Source of the DNA: Kordia sp039026955
GTDB taxonomy: Bacteria > Bacteroidota > Bacteroidia > Flavobacteriales > Flavobacteriaceae
Assembly: GCA_039026955.1 (NCBI GenBank)
Contig: JBCCLH010000002.1
Span: 62,001 to 126,000 of the forward strand
DNA length: 64,000 nucleotides
Reading direction: 5' to 3'
The position numbers and the translations under genes are program-made. Shown here piece after piece: positions 1 to 8,813 of the stretch. Under the pieces are notes generated by a model. That model worked only from the letters and a program-made list of their open reading frames with translations. It was not told the origin of the DNA and searched no databases. The stretch's first letter is position 1. The number at the start of each line of letters is the position of its first letter.

Positions 1-2
1 TG

Positions 3-539
3 AACTTTTTTAGTGAAGTTTGGGTGATTGATCACAGTACCACTACCGCAGAAGCTGCTACAGATTCAGGTGGAAATTATGGAAAAGGTGGCGATTTACT
101 CTATCGATTTGGAAATCCGCGCGCGTATGACAATATGACGGGAGAAGTTCGTGGCGATCGCAATCACTATCCGAATTTATTGGAAAATGGCGTACCAGGC
201 GCAGGAAATATGTTATTGTATGTAAACGGTTTTGCCGAAGGTGTTTCTACGGTATACGAATTTGAAATGCCAGCTACGTTCTCGTTATTGCCGAATACGG
301 ACAACGAACCAAACGTGGTTTGGTCTTATAAAAACGATGCTATTTTCTCAAGTAAAATCTCTGGAGCAGAACGTTTAGACAATGGAAATACATTAATCTG
401 CGAAGGTGATTTCGGTTTGTGGGAAGTCACACCAGAAAAAGAGCTTGTTTGGCGCTATAACGGAGGCAACGGTTCGTTCTTTTGGAGAGCTTATGATTAC
501 GAAGTAGATGATCCTGCATTAGCAAGTTTTGGATTCTAA
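3..539 (+). CDS. Arylsulfotransferase (ASST)-like protein, C-terminal part
   Basis: The reading frame is open from the first in-frame codon of the window, so the 5' part lies outside; 178 residues of the C-terminus remain. Bacteroidota arylsulfotransferase-like proteins are beta-propeller enzymes that move sulfate between phenolic compounds, usually secreted. The stretch GDLLYRFGNP, followed by a histidine-containing segment (NHYPNLLENG), PGAGNMLLYVNG, and later SGAERLDNGNTLICEG and GLWEVTP, is the typical blade repeat of that family. The catalytic histidine region probably lies upstream and cannot be judged. A shorter GTG start at 24 is possible by frame but the homology-like sequence continues before it. 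Family call is good; substrate unknown. Confidence 0.72.
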   Translation, partial: NFFSEVWVIDHSTTTAEAATDSGGNYGKGGDLLYRFGNPRAYDNMTGEVRGDRNHYPNLLENGVPGAGNMLLYVNGFAEGVSTVYEFEMPATFSLLPNTDNEPNVVWSYKNDAIFSSKISGAERLDNGNTLICEGDFGLWEVTPEKELVWRYNGGNGSFFWRAYDYEVDDPALASFGF

Positions 540-564
540 ATAGAAAAAGACTTATAGACAAAAG

Positions 565-765
565 AGGCTGTCTAAAAAGTAAAGATTTCGTCAAACCGAA
601 CTTGATTATTCACGTATATTTATTTAATAATTCGGTATTCATGAATGCAAGCATTTCGGTTTCTCATAACAGTTGAAAATCAGAGTAATGAGATTCTAAG
701 CCTGTGCTGAATTTATTTCAGTATCAAGCTCAGAATGACGTCTATGGGAACTTTTTAGACAGCCT
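565..765. repeat. MITE-like element, copy 1 (201 bp)
   Basis: The element begins with AGGCTGTCTAAAAAGT and ends with its exact reverse complement, ACTTTTTAGACAGCCT. A second copy lies in the opposite orientation at 17945-18076. Inside are fragments shared between copies (GATTTCGTCAAACCGAACTTG and AGCTCAGAATGAC). No ORF is present, so it would need a transposase elsewhere, or be a fold-back repeat spread in another way. The matching 16-bp ends are seen directly; the mobility is inferred. Confidence 0.75.
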
Positions 766-818
766 ATTTTCTATTCTATTATTTTGATTAAAAAAACTCG
801 TTATTTCCTGTAACAAAT

Positions 819-1880
819 ATGACCGAATTGAGTCCAATTGGCGAAGCCAACTCAAAACAATTCGATATGCAAACACTATTCAATTTCCCACAACGTTTTG
901 CAAAGTTTTTAATTCCACTCGCACTTTTTACAACGATTTACTTTTTCACCAAATCACCGTACTTTTTAGAAAATTCAAGTCAGCTTAGTTGGGCAGTTTC
1001 TGCGGATTTATTGCTCTTTATACCGATTGTTTATTTTCTACTGATTCGAAAAAGCAGCATTCCAAAAACAACAGTAGTTCCTGTAATGCTGATTGGTTTG
1101 CTTGTCGGTTTTTATGTGTTACCAGAAGAAAATCAGTACTATTTACAACTTTTTAAAACCTGGTTTGTTCCTGTGATTGAAATCGGAGTCGCGTCATTCA
1201 TCATTTATAAAGTTCGAAAAGCGGTGTTGTTTCATAAAAGACAAAACAATACTTCGGTAGACTTTTTTACAGCCTTAAAGAAAACCTGTGCAGAAGTTTT
1301 ACCAAAACCTGTTGTAGCACCATTTGCCACTGAAATTTCAGTGTTTTACTATGGATTTGTCTATTGGAAACGCAGAAAATTGGCCGAAAACGAATTCAGT
1401 TATCACAAAGAAAGCGGCGCTGTTGCCTTATATTTTGTGTTGATCCTGATTGTTGCGATAGAAATTGTACCAATTCACATGCTTTTAGCAAAATGGAGTG
1501 AAATTGCTGCTTGGATTCTTACGATTTTGAGTGCTTATTCTGGATTGCAAATTTTTGGATATGCCAAATCACTCATGAAACGTCCGATTGCAGTAGAAAA
1601 TGGAGTTTTACATCTACGCTATGGAATTATGCAGGAAGTGGAAATTCCAATTGATGATATTAAAGAAATTACGCTATCAAGTAAGGATTTAGACAAAGAA
1701 GATACGATCGTAAAACTATCTTTACTAGGTGAACTCGAAAGTCACAATGTGATTATTGAAACTAACGGCGAACATACTTTGCGTGGTTTATTCGGTTGTA
1801 AAAAGACATTTACGAAGATTGCTTTGCACGTGGATACGCCTAGTGAATTTAAACTATATATCAAGGATTCAATTGAATAA
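819..1880 (+). CDS. Polytopic membrane protein with C-terminal PH-like region
   Basis: A 353-residue protein of unknown function. Six hydrophobic stretches are visible at about residues 30-46, 59-77, 85-100, 115-132, 203-225 and 230-250. The last 100 residues are soluble and begin IAVENGVLHLRYGI, followed by an IPIDDIKEI strand; this resembles the start of bacterial PH-like domains (the bPH group, where a strand of the form 'xxIPxxxIxxI' follows the membrane part). No enzymatic motif was found. The start at 819 is the first ATG after the stop-rich gap; a second ATG at 867 would drop 16 polar residues and is equally possible. It stands alone between two repeat regions. Confidence 0.6.
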   Translation: MTELSPIGEANSKQFDMQTLFNFPQRFAKFLIPLALFTTIYFFTKSPYFLENSSQLSWAVSADLLLFIPIVYFLLIRKSSIPKTTVVPVMLIGLLVGFYVLPEENQYYLQLFKTWFVPVIEIGVASFIIYKVRKAVLFHKRQNNTSVDFFTALKKTCAEVLPKPVVAPFATEISVFYYGFVYWKRRKLAENEFSYHKESGAVALYFVLILIVAIEIVPIHMLLAKWSEIAAWILTILSAYSGLQIFGYAKSLMKRPIAVENGVLHLRYGIMQEVEIPIDDIKEITLSSKDLDKEDTIVKLSLLGELESHNVIIETNGEHTLRGLFGCKKTFTKIALHVDTPSEFKLYIKDSIE

Positions 1881-2025
1881 AAACACTATCTATAAGAAGC
1901 AGAATTCCCGTCAAACCAAACTTGATTCGGTTTCTCATAACGAGCGTAATGATCAATTTTATGAGATGCTGAATCAAGTTCAGCATGACGTATTTGATTC
2001 CTATTCTTGACTGTGTTGACAAAAA

Positions 2026-2163
2026 CGTCAGTTCGAGTGTTTTTTACGAAGTAAAACGCAGTAAAAAATGTATCGAGAACAGGTATGAAATCTAAGTACT
2101 CTCCATACAAATTTGTTACATTTCGACTGCGTTCAATGTGACACAAATTCACTCGAAGTGACG
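2026..2163. repeat. Inverted-repeat element, CGTCAGTTCGAGTG family, copy 1
   Basis: The left end CGTCAGTTCGAGTG and right end CACTCGAAGTGACG are reverse complements except for one base. The inner part contains TATCGAGAACAGGTATGAA, also present in the copies at 2482-2600 and, with one change, 33385-33574. There is no coding content. It is the type of short dispersed fold-back repeat common in flavobacterial gaps. Confidence 0.7.
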
Positions 2164-2481
2164 TTTTTTTAGTGTAACGATTTGATAATTTGAAAATGTA
2201 TCAATGGCGATTTTGCTTCTATCACAAATATTATAATAATTTACACTTTTAGATTCCTAAACCAAAATCAAAACTTTTCTGTAAAATCATTTGCTTTTGT
2301 CATAGAAATCGAAGTGACGATTGGAGTTTCAATGTTACTTAACCTTTACAGAACTGACGGTAAGTGTTTTTTCGTAGAAAAAAAGTATCGAGAAGTACTT
2401 CGAAATAATTAACTTCATGAGATGCTGAATCAAGTTCAGCATGACGTTCTTGATTCCTAGTATTGACTGTCTTTTCAAAAT

Positions 2482-2600
2482 CGTCAGTTCGAGTGTTTTT
2501 TACGAAGTAAAACGCAATAAAAAATGTATCGAGAACAGGTATGAAATCCAAGTACTTCTCGACACATTTTTTTCGTTCCTCAAAATCACTCGAAGTGAAG
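2482..2600. repeat. Inverted-repeat element, CGTCAGTTCGAGTG family, copy 2
   Basis: Same ends as the copy at 2026-2163: CGTCAGTTCGAGTG on the left and CACTCGAAGTGAAG on the right, and the same direction. The 65 bases before each copy, starting ATGAGATGCTGAATCAAG, are also shared. The local duplication is therefore larger than the fold-back element itself. Confidence 0.7.
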
Positions 2601-2712
2601 TTTTTATATCATAAAGTTCATTACGAGTAAAGTAAACTGTTTAAATAGAAACAACGCTGACCTTTGAAAAAAATTAACACATTTTCAAATCATCAAATCA
2701 ATTCATTAAAAA

Positions 2713-3123
2713 TCATTCCTCCACAATCTCCCACATTTTATCAGCATTCAAACGAAAGGTATTGACATAATCAAAATTGCACTGTGTTGGTGCAATGATC
2801 GATAGAAACGGTTGCTGATGCTTGTCGCGATATAAATGGTAAATTTCACCGACAATCGGTTCAAAGTTGAATTTTGCACTGTAAATCAAATTGTTGTATT
2901 CAAACTTTTCCATCAAGGCATCGTATTCCGCTTTGAGTTCGTCATAACGCGCTTTGACTTGCTTGTTGACTTTATCAATATTTACATTTTTCCAAGTAAT
3001 CGTATCTGGTGTTGTAATGACTGGTGCGCCAACATTAGTCGCATATGGTGTTAACGCCGCATTATAACTGTTGGTTTCTTCGTCAAAAACGACATTATCT
3101 GGTTTTTTATCTTCTTCTTGCAT
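2713..3123 (-). CDS. DUF2452 domain protein
   Basis: A 136-residue soluble protein. The N-terminal KPDNVVFDEETNSYNAAL and TPYATNVGAPVI, the central helix-rich segment, and the closing FRLNADKMWEI match the DUF2452 family (related to human C1orf50) as I know it. Its biochemical role is unknown. It is the last gene of a minus-strand run after the two photolyase-family genes, 21 bases downstream of the photolyase-like stop, so it is likely co-transcribed with them. A link to light or DNA repair rests only on position. Confidence 0.75.
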   Translation of the reverse strand: MQEEDKKPDNVVFDEETNSYNAALTPYATNVGAPVITTPDTITWKNVNIDKVNKQVKARYDELKAEYDALMEKFEYNNLIYSAKFNFEPIVGEIYHLYRDKHQQPFLSIIAPTQCNFDYVNTFRLNADKMWEIVEE

Positions 3124-3144
3124 AACTTCAGTTTCTTCGTTTCT

Positions 3145-4680
3145 TTAAAAATTATCAGGATTCGCAATGACTGCTGCTGCCCTGTTTTTTAGCGCTGCTA
3201 ATTTATCTTTATCCATTTTATTCAACAAATTCATCATCATGGACATGCGATTATTTCCTTTAAAATATTCACGCTTATCATCTAAAAAGTTCCAATACAA
3301 CGCGTTAAATGGACAGGCATCTTCCGTCTCTTTTTTGGCTACTTTATAGACACAATCTTTACAATAATTGCTCATTTTATTGATGTAGCTTCCGCTGGAA
3401 ACATATGGTTTTGTCGCTACCAATCCGCCATCAGCAAATTGACTCATGCCACGAGTATTCGTAATTTCAACCCATTCAATCGCATCAATATAAATTCCTA
3501 AATACCATTCGTCAACCACATCCGGATGCATTTGTGTGAGCAAGGCAAAATTTCCTGTCACCATCAAACGTTGAATATGATGTGCATACGCGTGATCCAA
3601 ACTTTGCGAAATGGCATGTTTCAAACAATTCATTTTCGTATTTCCCGTCCAGAAAAAGTCGGGAAGCGAATTCGTATTGTCTAATTTGTTCAAAGTTCTG
3701 TAATTTGGCATTTCTTTCCAATACATTCCGCGCATATATTCGCGCCAACCTAAAATTTGTCGCACAAAACCTTCTACTTGTGAAATATCAATCTCACTTT
3801 TATGTGTTCGCCAATAGGAAATCACGGTTTCTATCACTTCTTTCGGATGCAACATTTTGGAGTTCATCGCAAATGACAAACGACTGTGAAATAGAAAATG
3901 TTCTTCCGTGTGCATGGCGTCTTGATAATCGCCAAAATGTACTAGTAGATTCTCGCAGAAATAATTCAACACGTCCAAACAAGTAGCACGATCTGTCGGC
4001 CAATGAAAATTGTCCACATCTATATTTCCAATCGTTTCCACCTTGGCATTTTGAATCATTTTATAGATTTCTGCTACAGAATTCTGAACTTGCTTTTCCA
4101 CTGGAATTTCTGGCGCACCTTTCCACTTTTTACGATTGCTTTGATCAAAATTCCACTTACCGCCTTCCGGATTTTTCGCATCCAACATCATAATGTCATA
4201 ACGCTTTCGCATGTTGCGATAAAAGAATTCCATTACCATTTGCTTCTTTCCTTCAAAGAAATCAGCAAAATCCGTTCGGGAGGTTAAAAAGTGTTCCGTA
4301 TCAAACGCTTCTGTTTCAATCTCCAATTCGTCACAAAAAGCCTTTAATTGTTCATCCAAACGGTATTCATCAGGCAATTGGTATTCAAATTTTTGGATAT
4401 TGTGTTCGGAGATTAATTGCTTCAAATTCACTACTAAATCGTGCTGATTGCGCGCATCATCTAAATTATAATACACAACGTTGTTCTGCTCACGTTGCAA
4501 CCAATCCGAAAACGAGCGCATGCTTTTAAAAAACGCCACAACTTTCTGAATATGATGTCGCACATAATCTGTTTCCTGTCGCATTTCCGCCATAAAATAA
4601 ATGACGTTTTCATTGGTATCTTCATACCAAGAATGCTGCTGATTCAGTTGATCTCCTAATACTAATCGTACTGTTTTCAT
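3145..4680 (-). CDS. phrB: Cryptochrome/photolyase-related protein, iron-sulfur (6-4) type
   Basis: A 511-residue member of the deoxyribodipyrimidine photolyase-related family. Members bind FAD, a ribolumazine antenna and a [4Fe-4S] cluster; characterised ones repair (6-4) UV lesions. The N-terminus VRLVLGDQLN is the family hallmark. Candidate cluster ligands are the Cys in KMNCLKHA and three cysteines in the C-terminal arrangement C-x2-C-x12-C (NYCKDC ... DACPF), which matches the spacing known for Agrobacterium PhrB. The helical part contains QILGWREYMRGMYW, typical of the FAD domain. Its start codon directly follows the stop of the DASH cryptochrome gene, so the two are translationally linked. 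Repair rather than signalling is inferred from the family. Confidence 0.9.
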   Translation of the reverse strand: MKTVRLVLGDQLNQQHSWYEDTNENVIYFMAEMRQETDYVRHHIQKVVAFFKSMRSFSDWLQREQNNVVYYNLDDARNQHDLVVNLKQLISEHNIQKFEYQLPDEYRLDEQLKAFCDELEIETEAFDTEHFLTSRTDFADFFEGKKQMVMEFFYRNMRKRYDIMMLDAKNPEGGKWNFDQSNRKKWKGAPEIPVEKQVQNSVAEIYKMIQNAKVETIGNIDVDNFHWPTDRATCLDVLNYFCENLLVHFGDYQDAMHTEEHFLFHSRLSFAMNSKMLHPKEVIETVISYWRTHKSEIDISQVEGFVRQILGWREYMRGMYWKEMPNYRTLNKLDNTNSLPDFFWTGNTKMNCLKHAISQSLDHAYAHHIQRLMVTGNFALLTQMHPDVVDEWYLGIYIDAIEWVEITNTRGMSQFADGGLVATKPYVSSGSYINKMSNYCKDCVYKVAKKETEDACPFNALYWNFLDDKREYFKGNNRMSMMMNLLNKMDKDKLAALKNRAAAVIANPDNF

Positions 4681-5979
4681 TTAAAATAAACTCGTTTGTA
4701 ACCACAAATTTTGAAACTTATTGTTGGCATCATAACGTTCGGCTTGCAGTTGCACATTAAACGTTCGATTGCGCGGGTCATTTCCAACACCCGAAACATA
4801 CAACCAATTTCCGTAGTTGCTATGCACGTCATAATCAAGTAAAAGCGACTCAAAATACGCGGCGCCAATACGCCAATCAAGCTCCAACGTTCTGGCAAAA
4901 TACGAAGCTACGTTTTGGCGACCGCGGTTGCTCATCCATCCGGTATGTTTGAGTTCGAGCATGTTTGCATTTACAAACGGTTCGGACGTTTCGCCATCAA
5001 TCCACTGTTGAATCAATCGCTCATCACTGCTCCATTCGTACGGTTTGTGCAAAATACCTTCTAACTTGAAGATATCGTTTCCGTGTTTTAGGGAAATGTA
5101 TTTGAAAAAGTCGCGCCAAATCAACTCAAAAATCATCCAATACGTCGATTGATTCTTAGTGATTTTGGACTCGTATTTTTTAACTTCATGGTATATTTTT
5201 CGTGGCGATAGACTTCCATTTGCCAACCACGCAGAAAATTTAGAACTGTAATCTTTACCGACCAATCCGTTGCGTGTTTTTTTGTAATAAGATAACTTTT
5301 TGGTATTCCATGCATACTCTTGTATACGCTGTAATCCAGCAGTTTCTCCGCCTTTGAATGGAAAAGCGGTTCGCGAATCATATTCGACATTTTCCAGTCC
5401 TAAGTCTTGTAATGTTGGAACTTTCGTCAGATGCGGAATTCGGTTTACTTCTGGCATTCTGGAAATTGTTTCTAATTCGCGAATGCTAGCATATTTTTCA
5501 CATTTCTTTCGAAAAACAGTAAACACTTGCGGAATACTGTCAATCGTCATCGGAATGTCTTCTGGATGGTATAAAAACTGATCGTACGTTTCCACCCAAT
5601 TCACTGCCGCTGGAAGTGCTTTTTTAACACTTGAAGATACTTTCACTTCTTCGGAAGTCCATTCTTTTTGACAATAGATAGAAGTGACGTTGTGAATATG
5701 TGTATATTTTGGGATTACATTTTCAGGCGTATCCAAATGCACAAATAATGAAATATTCAAGTCATTTAATTGTTGCTGTAAATCTTGAACCGTTTCAATT
5801 AAAAATTGTGCGCGGTAGTTACCTGTTTTTACAAATCCGAAACGATCTTTTTCAAAATGACGCGGATCAAAACAATACACTGCCATCACAGCATTATTCT
5901 CTTTTGCGGCTTTCACCAACGATGCCTGATCGTGAACACGTAAATCGTTTCGAAACCAAACCAATCCTGTTTTAGTCAT
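4681..5979 (-). CDS. DASH-family cryptochrome/photolyase
   Basis: A 432-residue photolyase-family flavoprotein; DASH members repair cyclobutane dimers in single-stranded DNA and may signal. The start MTKTGLVWFRNDLRVHD is the classical N-terminus of the family, so I use the ATG at 5979 and not the longer frame that runs back to 6075 through the DUF2256 gene. The FAD domain shows YSSKFSAWLANGSLSPR, IFELIWRDFFKY, and MLELKHTGWMSNRGRQNVAS, followed by DYDVHSNYGNWLYVSGVG; these blocks are characteristic of cry-DASH. It overlaps the DUF2256 gene by 8 bases and abuts the iron-sulfur photolyase gene. Length is normal, though members are often 430-500 residues. Confidence 0.92.
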   Translation of the reverse strand: MTKTGLVWFRNDLRVHDQASLVKAAKENNAVMAVYCFDPRHFEKDRFGFVKTGNYRAQFLIETVQDLQQQLNDLNISLFVHLDTPENVIPKYTHIHNVTSIYCQKEWTSEEVKVSSSVKKALPAAVNWVETYDQFLYHPEDIPMTIDSIPQVFTVFRKKCEKYASIRELETISRMPEVNRIPHLTKVPTLQDLGLENVEYDSRTAFPFKGGETAGLQRIQEYAWNTKKLSYYKKTRNGLVGKDYSSKFSAWLANGSLSPRKIYHEVKKYESKITKNQSTYWMIFELIWRDFFKYISLKHGNDIFKLEGILHKPYEWSSDERLIQQWIDGETSEPFVNANMLELKHTGWMSNRGRQNVASYFARTLELDWRIGAAYFESLLLDYDVHSNYGNWLYVSGVGNDPRNRTFNVQLQAERYDANNKFQNLWLQTSLF

Positions 5980-6115
5980 GCTTTCTATTTTTATTTCTGC
6001 GACAACGTTCACTGCAATATTGAACTTCGTCCCAAACACGTTCCCACTTTTTACGCCATGTAAACGGTCGCTCACAGACTTTGCATATTTTAGTTGGGAG
6101 ATGTGCCTTTTTCAT
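5972..6115 (-). CDS. DUF2256 zinc-binding protein
   Basis: A 47-residue protein starting MKKAHLPTKICKVC. It carries paired cysteines in C-x2-C (ICKVC) and C-x3-C (YCSERC) with the PFTWRKKWERVWDEV core, the full DUF2256 signature; a zinc ribbon is likely. The longer frame that starts at 6175 adds residues without family resemblance, so the ATG at 6115 is preferred. Its end overlaps the cryptochrome start by 8 bases. DUF2256 is often found beside cryptochrome or photolyase genes. The function is unknown, but this placement suggests a helper role or simply co-regulation. It is the first gene of the four-gene minus-strand operon. Confidence 0.88.
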   Translation of the reverse strand: MKKAHLPTKICKVCERPFTWRKKWERVWDEVQYCSERCRRNKNRKHD

Positions 6116-6202
6116 AGTTAGTTTTTGTTTAACAAATATACAAAATGATTGAACAAAAAAGTTTTTATGCTTCAAAATTGTATCTTTAATCGCTAATTTG
6201 AA

Positions 6203-6985
6203 ATGATTATGAATATTAAATATACGCTTGGCGCGATCGTATCCATTCCATTGTTACCTATACTCTATTTTCAGGGAAAGCGAATTCGCAAAACCATTCC
6301 GAAATTGCCAGAAGCAAGTGGAATTGAAGGCGTTTTTGAAAATGGAAGTCAAACATCATTTCAATTGATTACTGTTGGCGAAAGTACTATTGCTGGTGTA
6401 GGAGCGAAATTTCACAAAACCGCATTTACAGGCACACTTGCGGAGGAATTGGCCAAACAAATTTCTGCGAATATTTCATGGAAAGTCTATGCAAAAAGTG
6501 GTTACAACGCGCAGCAAGTGACGAATAAAATCGTGAAGCATATTGTAGAAAAGCCTGTGGATTTAATTGTGATTGGTCTCGGCGGAAATGATAGTTTTGA
6601 ACTCCATTCGCCCAAACGTTGGAATAAAGACATTAGAGCGTTAATTGCCCGCATTCGCGAAAGTTATCCTACATCGCCGATTGTATTCATTAACATGCCA
6701 CCGATCAAAGAGTTTACCGCATTTACAGGTGCGATTAAGTTTGTGATTGGAAATTTAGTACTGCATCTCGGAAAAGAATTGGAAAAAGTCGTGAAAGATT
6801 ATAAAAACGTGCATTATTACGCCAAAGCCTTGCAATATGACGATATGATTTCACGTCTAAACGTAGATGCCAAACCTTCAGATTTTTTCAGTGATGGCGT
6901 GCATCCATCCGAATTGGCGTATCAAATATGGGCAAAAGATGTGGCGGAGTTTATTCAAAGAGAAAACATTTTAACTAAAGCATGA
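6203..6985 (+). CDS. SGNH/GDSL hydrolase, membrane-anchored
   Basis: A 260-residue esterase or lipase-type hydrolase. An N-terminal hydrophobic stretch (about residues 8-23) suggests a signal anchor. Block I is TVGESTIAGVG, with Ser in GES in place of GDS; block III is IGLGGNDSFEL with the oxyanion Asn; block V is SDGVHPS with the Asp-x2-His pair. The catalytic set is therefore complete. The substrate is unknown. The gene is divergent from the DUF2256/cryptochrome operon, and its stop overlaps the next start (ATGA), so it is likely translated with the 198-residue protein that follows. The start could also be the ATG at 6209. Confidence 0.85.
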   Translation: MIMNIKYTLGAIVSIPLLPILYFQGKRIRKTIPKLPEASGIEGVFENGSQTSFQLITVGESTIAGVGAKFHKTAFTGTLAEELAKQISANISWKVYAKSGYNAQQVTNKIVKHIVEKPVDLIVIGLGGNDSFELHSPKRWNKDIRALIARIRESYPTSPIVFINMPPIKEFTAFTGAIKFVIGNLVLHLGKELEKVVKDYKNVHYYAKALQYDDMISRLNVDAKPSDFFSDGVHPSELAYQIWAKDVAEFIQRENILTKA

Positions 6986-7578
6986 CAGAGAAAAAACTAG
7001 AAGAAATTATTCTTCATTACAAACAACATAGAGCCGCAAATCCTGAGACTTGGCTGCTACACTGCGCACAGCAAGATTCGCTTGAAGAAGCCATTTTCGC
7101 CGCAGCAACCGCTAAAAATCATGAAGGAAAAAAGAACAAACATCAATGGCGTTTAAAGAATATTGATCTTGAAAAATTTGCCGTACAATTGATAGACAAA
7201 ATTTCAGAAATTAAAAAATGTACTTCTTTTGATGAGTTGTTAGACAAGGTGGAGCTTTATAAAATAAAAGGTATTGGTGTTTTGACTGTATACGACACCG
7301 CCGAGCGAATTGGCAGTTATTTGAATATACATCCTGATAAAATTTACCTGCACGCTGGTGTCAAAGTAGGTGCTGAAAAGATTTTAGGAAAACAACTCAG
7401 CGAAAAGTTCATTCTTAAAAAAGACTTACCCGAAGCATTCCAACAAAACGATTTGCATTGTGGCGCTATAGAAGATATTTTATGTATGTACAAAGACAGT
7501 TTTGACGATGAAAACGAATCTTTTATTCCGAAGTTTTTCCCGCATAGTGGATTTAAAAAGAAAAAGCCTTCCTGCTGA
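6982..7578 (+). CDS. Hypothetical protein with helix-hairpin-helix-like segment
   Basis: A 198-residue soluble protein that I do not recognise. The middle contains KIKGIGVLTVYDTAERIGSY, which resembles a helix-hairpin-helix turn (GIG) as seen in DNA-binding or glycosylase-like proteins. The C-terminus is basic and ends with a lysine-rich tail. Its start overlaps the SGNH hydrolase stop by four bases, so the two are likely co-translated, although a hydrolase and a DNA-binding protein make an unexpected pair. No signal peptide or membrane segment is seen. Confidence 0.6.
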   Translation: MTEKKLEEIILHYKQHRAANPETWLLHCAQQDSLEEAIFAAATAKNHEGKKNKHQWRLKNIDLEKFAVQLIDKISEIKKCTSFDELLDKVELYKIKGIGVLTVYDTAERIGSYLNIHPDKIYLHAGVKVGAEKILGKQLSEKFILKKDLPEAFQQNDLHCGAIEDILCMYKDSFDDENESFIPKFFPHSGFKKKKPSC

Positions 7579-7651
7579 CGAAAATAAATACACAATTTTA
7601 TAGCATAGCTTTACAAAGTTTCCTACTTTAGAAAACTCTAAAAATTACTCC

Positions 7652-8323
7652 ATGAACCTGAAATATTTTTTTATGCTTGTCTTTTCTGCACTGTTAATTA
7701 CATCGTGTGCAGATAAAGCTAAAGACGATTCCAAAGAAACACAAAATGCTGCAACCGCAAGTAAGAATGATGCTCAAAAAAGTACCGATGCGACTACCGC
7801 AGCTAAAAAAGATGCAGTTCATATTGAAAATGTCACGTTTATAAAATCGTTTGTAGAAGCTCGAAATAGTTACGATGCTGAAAAATTACGCGCCATCACA
7901 ACGGAAGACTATCAAGAAGTTTTTAAAAATGATTTTGTAGAAGTAAATAGTCAAAAAGAATTTTTATCCAACCTTGAATGGGCAGAGGAGTTGAGTGCTA
8001 AAACTACAATAAAAGAAGTAATTTCCGCGAATGATACAACCGTGGTTGCGATTGAAAAAACTACAAATTATATTGATGAAGCGCTCAAAAGAACACCTCG
8101 AAATTTTAAAACGACTTATTTTATAAACGATGGAAAAATAGTCAAACAAAATTTTGAGAATGCACCTGGCGACAAATTTGATCAAAAAGCAGATGATTTG
8201 TTGTATGGAGATTTTGAACGCTTTTGCGAAGTCCGTAAAATTCCTTTTTCGTGGGCACCTACCAAAGAAGAAGGTAAAATATTGAGAAAAGCATTAGAAC
8301 AGTACGCAAATCGCCAAGAATAG
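7652..8323 (+). CDS. Lipoprotein with NTF2/SnoaL-like region
   Basis: A 223-residue protein with a lipoprotein signal (hydrophobic FFMLVFSALLITSC, lipid attached at Cys19). A lysine/alanine/threonine-rich linker follows to about residue 55. The rest begins FIKSFVEARNSYDAEKLRAI, which looks like the first helix of SnoaL/NTF2-like folds (a helix, then 'T.DY..', then beta strands with DDTTVVAIEKT-like spacing). No catalytic residues can be named. It sits alone, 73 bases after the previous gene, with no clear partner. Confidence 0.65.
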   Translation: MNLKYFFMLVFSALLITSCADKAKDDSKETQNAATASKNDAQKSTDATTAAKKDAVHIENVTFIKSFVEARNSYDAEKLRAITTEDYQEVFKNDFVEVNSQKEFLSNLEWAEELSAKTTIKEVISANDTTVVAIEKTTNYIDEALKRTPRNFKTTYFINDGKIVKQNFENAPGDKFDQKADDLLYGDFERFCEVRKIPFSWAPTKEEGKILRKALEQYANRQE

Positions 8324-8459
8324 TTACAGGTCTACATTGCTTGTAAAACGGGCAGTTTCACGAGTATTTTCATACTCAGAAAAAAATAATTAAAAAAAGT
8401 GTCCTCTTTTGTCTTTTGTAAAACGTCTTTAAGATATAACAACATTTAATTACACTATT

Positions 8460-8813
8460 ATGAAAGAATTTATGATGATTTTCGTTGGAGCAGATTATGC
8501 TGATTTAGGGCTTTCGCCAGAAGAATTACAACACCGAATGGGCAAATGGTTTGCCTGGGGCAACAAAATGGAAGCTGCGGGAATTTTACGCGGTGGCAAT
8601 GCGTTGAATCCTCAAATTCGTCGTATTGTTGGTGAAAATCGTACCGTAACTGATTTGACTTCTGCGGAAGTAAAAGAAATCGTGGGTGGCTATTATTTAG
8701 TCATGGCAAAAGATTTTGACGCTGTCGAAGAAATTGCACAAGATTTCCCAGATTACGATTTAGGCGGAACTGTTGAGATTAGAGAAATCACTGTTTTTGA
8801 AGATCACAACTAA
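8460..8813 (+). CDS. YCII-related (DGPF) domain protein
   Basis: A 117-residue protein of the YCII family: it begins MKEFMMIFVGADY and contains the helix (GKWFAWGNKMEAAGIL) and the C-terminal strand ('DYDLGGTVEIREI') normal for the group. Such proteins often sit beside ECF sigma factors of the large ECF42-type group, where they are thought to be part of the signalling pair. The stop codon overlaps the sigma factor start (TAATG), so expression is coupled. The ligand or signal is unknown. Confidence 0.88.
   Translation: MKEFMMIFVGADYADLGLSPEELQHRMGKWFAWGNKMEAAGILRGGNALNPQIRRIVGENRTVTDLTSAEVKEIVGGYYLVMAKDFDAVEEIAQDFPDYDLGGTVEIREITVFEDHN

Larger units (their letters stand above)
1881..2712. other. 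Repeat-rich intergenic region
   Basis: No credible gene is seen in these 832 bases. It holds two direct copies of a roughly 140-bp unit at 1961-2100 and 2417-2555, nearly identical by eye, each followed by a closing CACTCGAAGTGA motif. Short ORFs on both strands here simply read through repeats. The stretch TTTGATAATTTGAAAATGTATC near 2180 recurs in similar form in the gap after 33130, so the same type of repeat filler occupies both gaps. Confidence 0.7.

Noticed and set aside
1886..2152. Minus-strand frame of 88 codons
   Set aside because: It reads through the CGTCAGTTCGAGTG-family repeat; a similar frame appears at 2339-2551 for the same reason. There is no independent coding evidence.
5980..6075. 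Longer start of the DASH cryptochrome
   Set aside because: The extra residues overlap the DUF2256 gene and do not resemble the family; the canonical start follows MTKTG.
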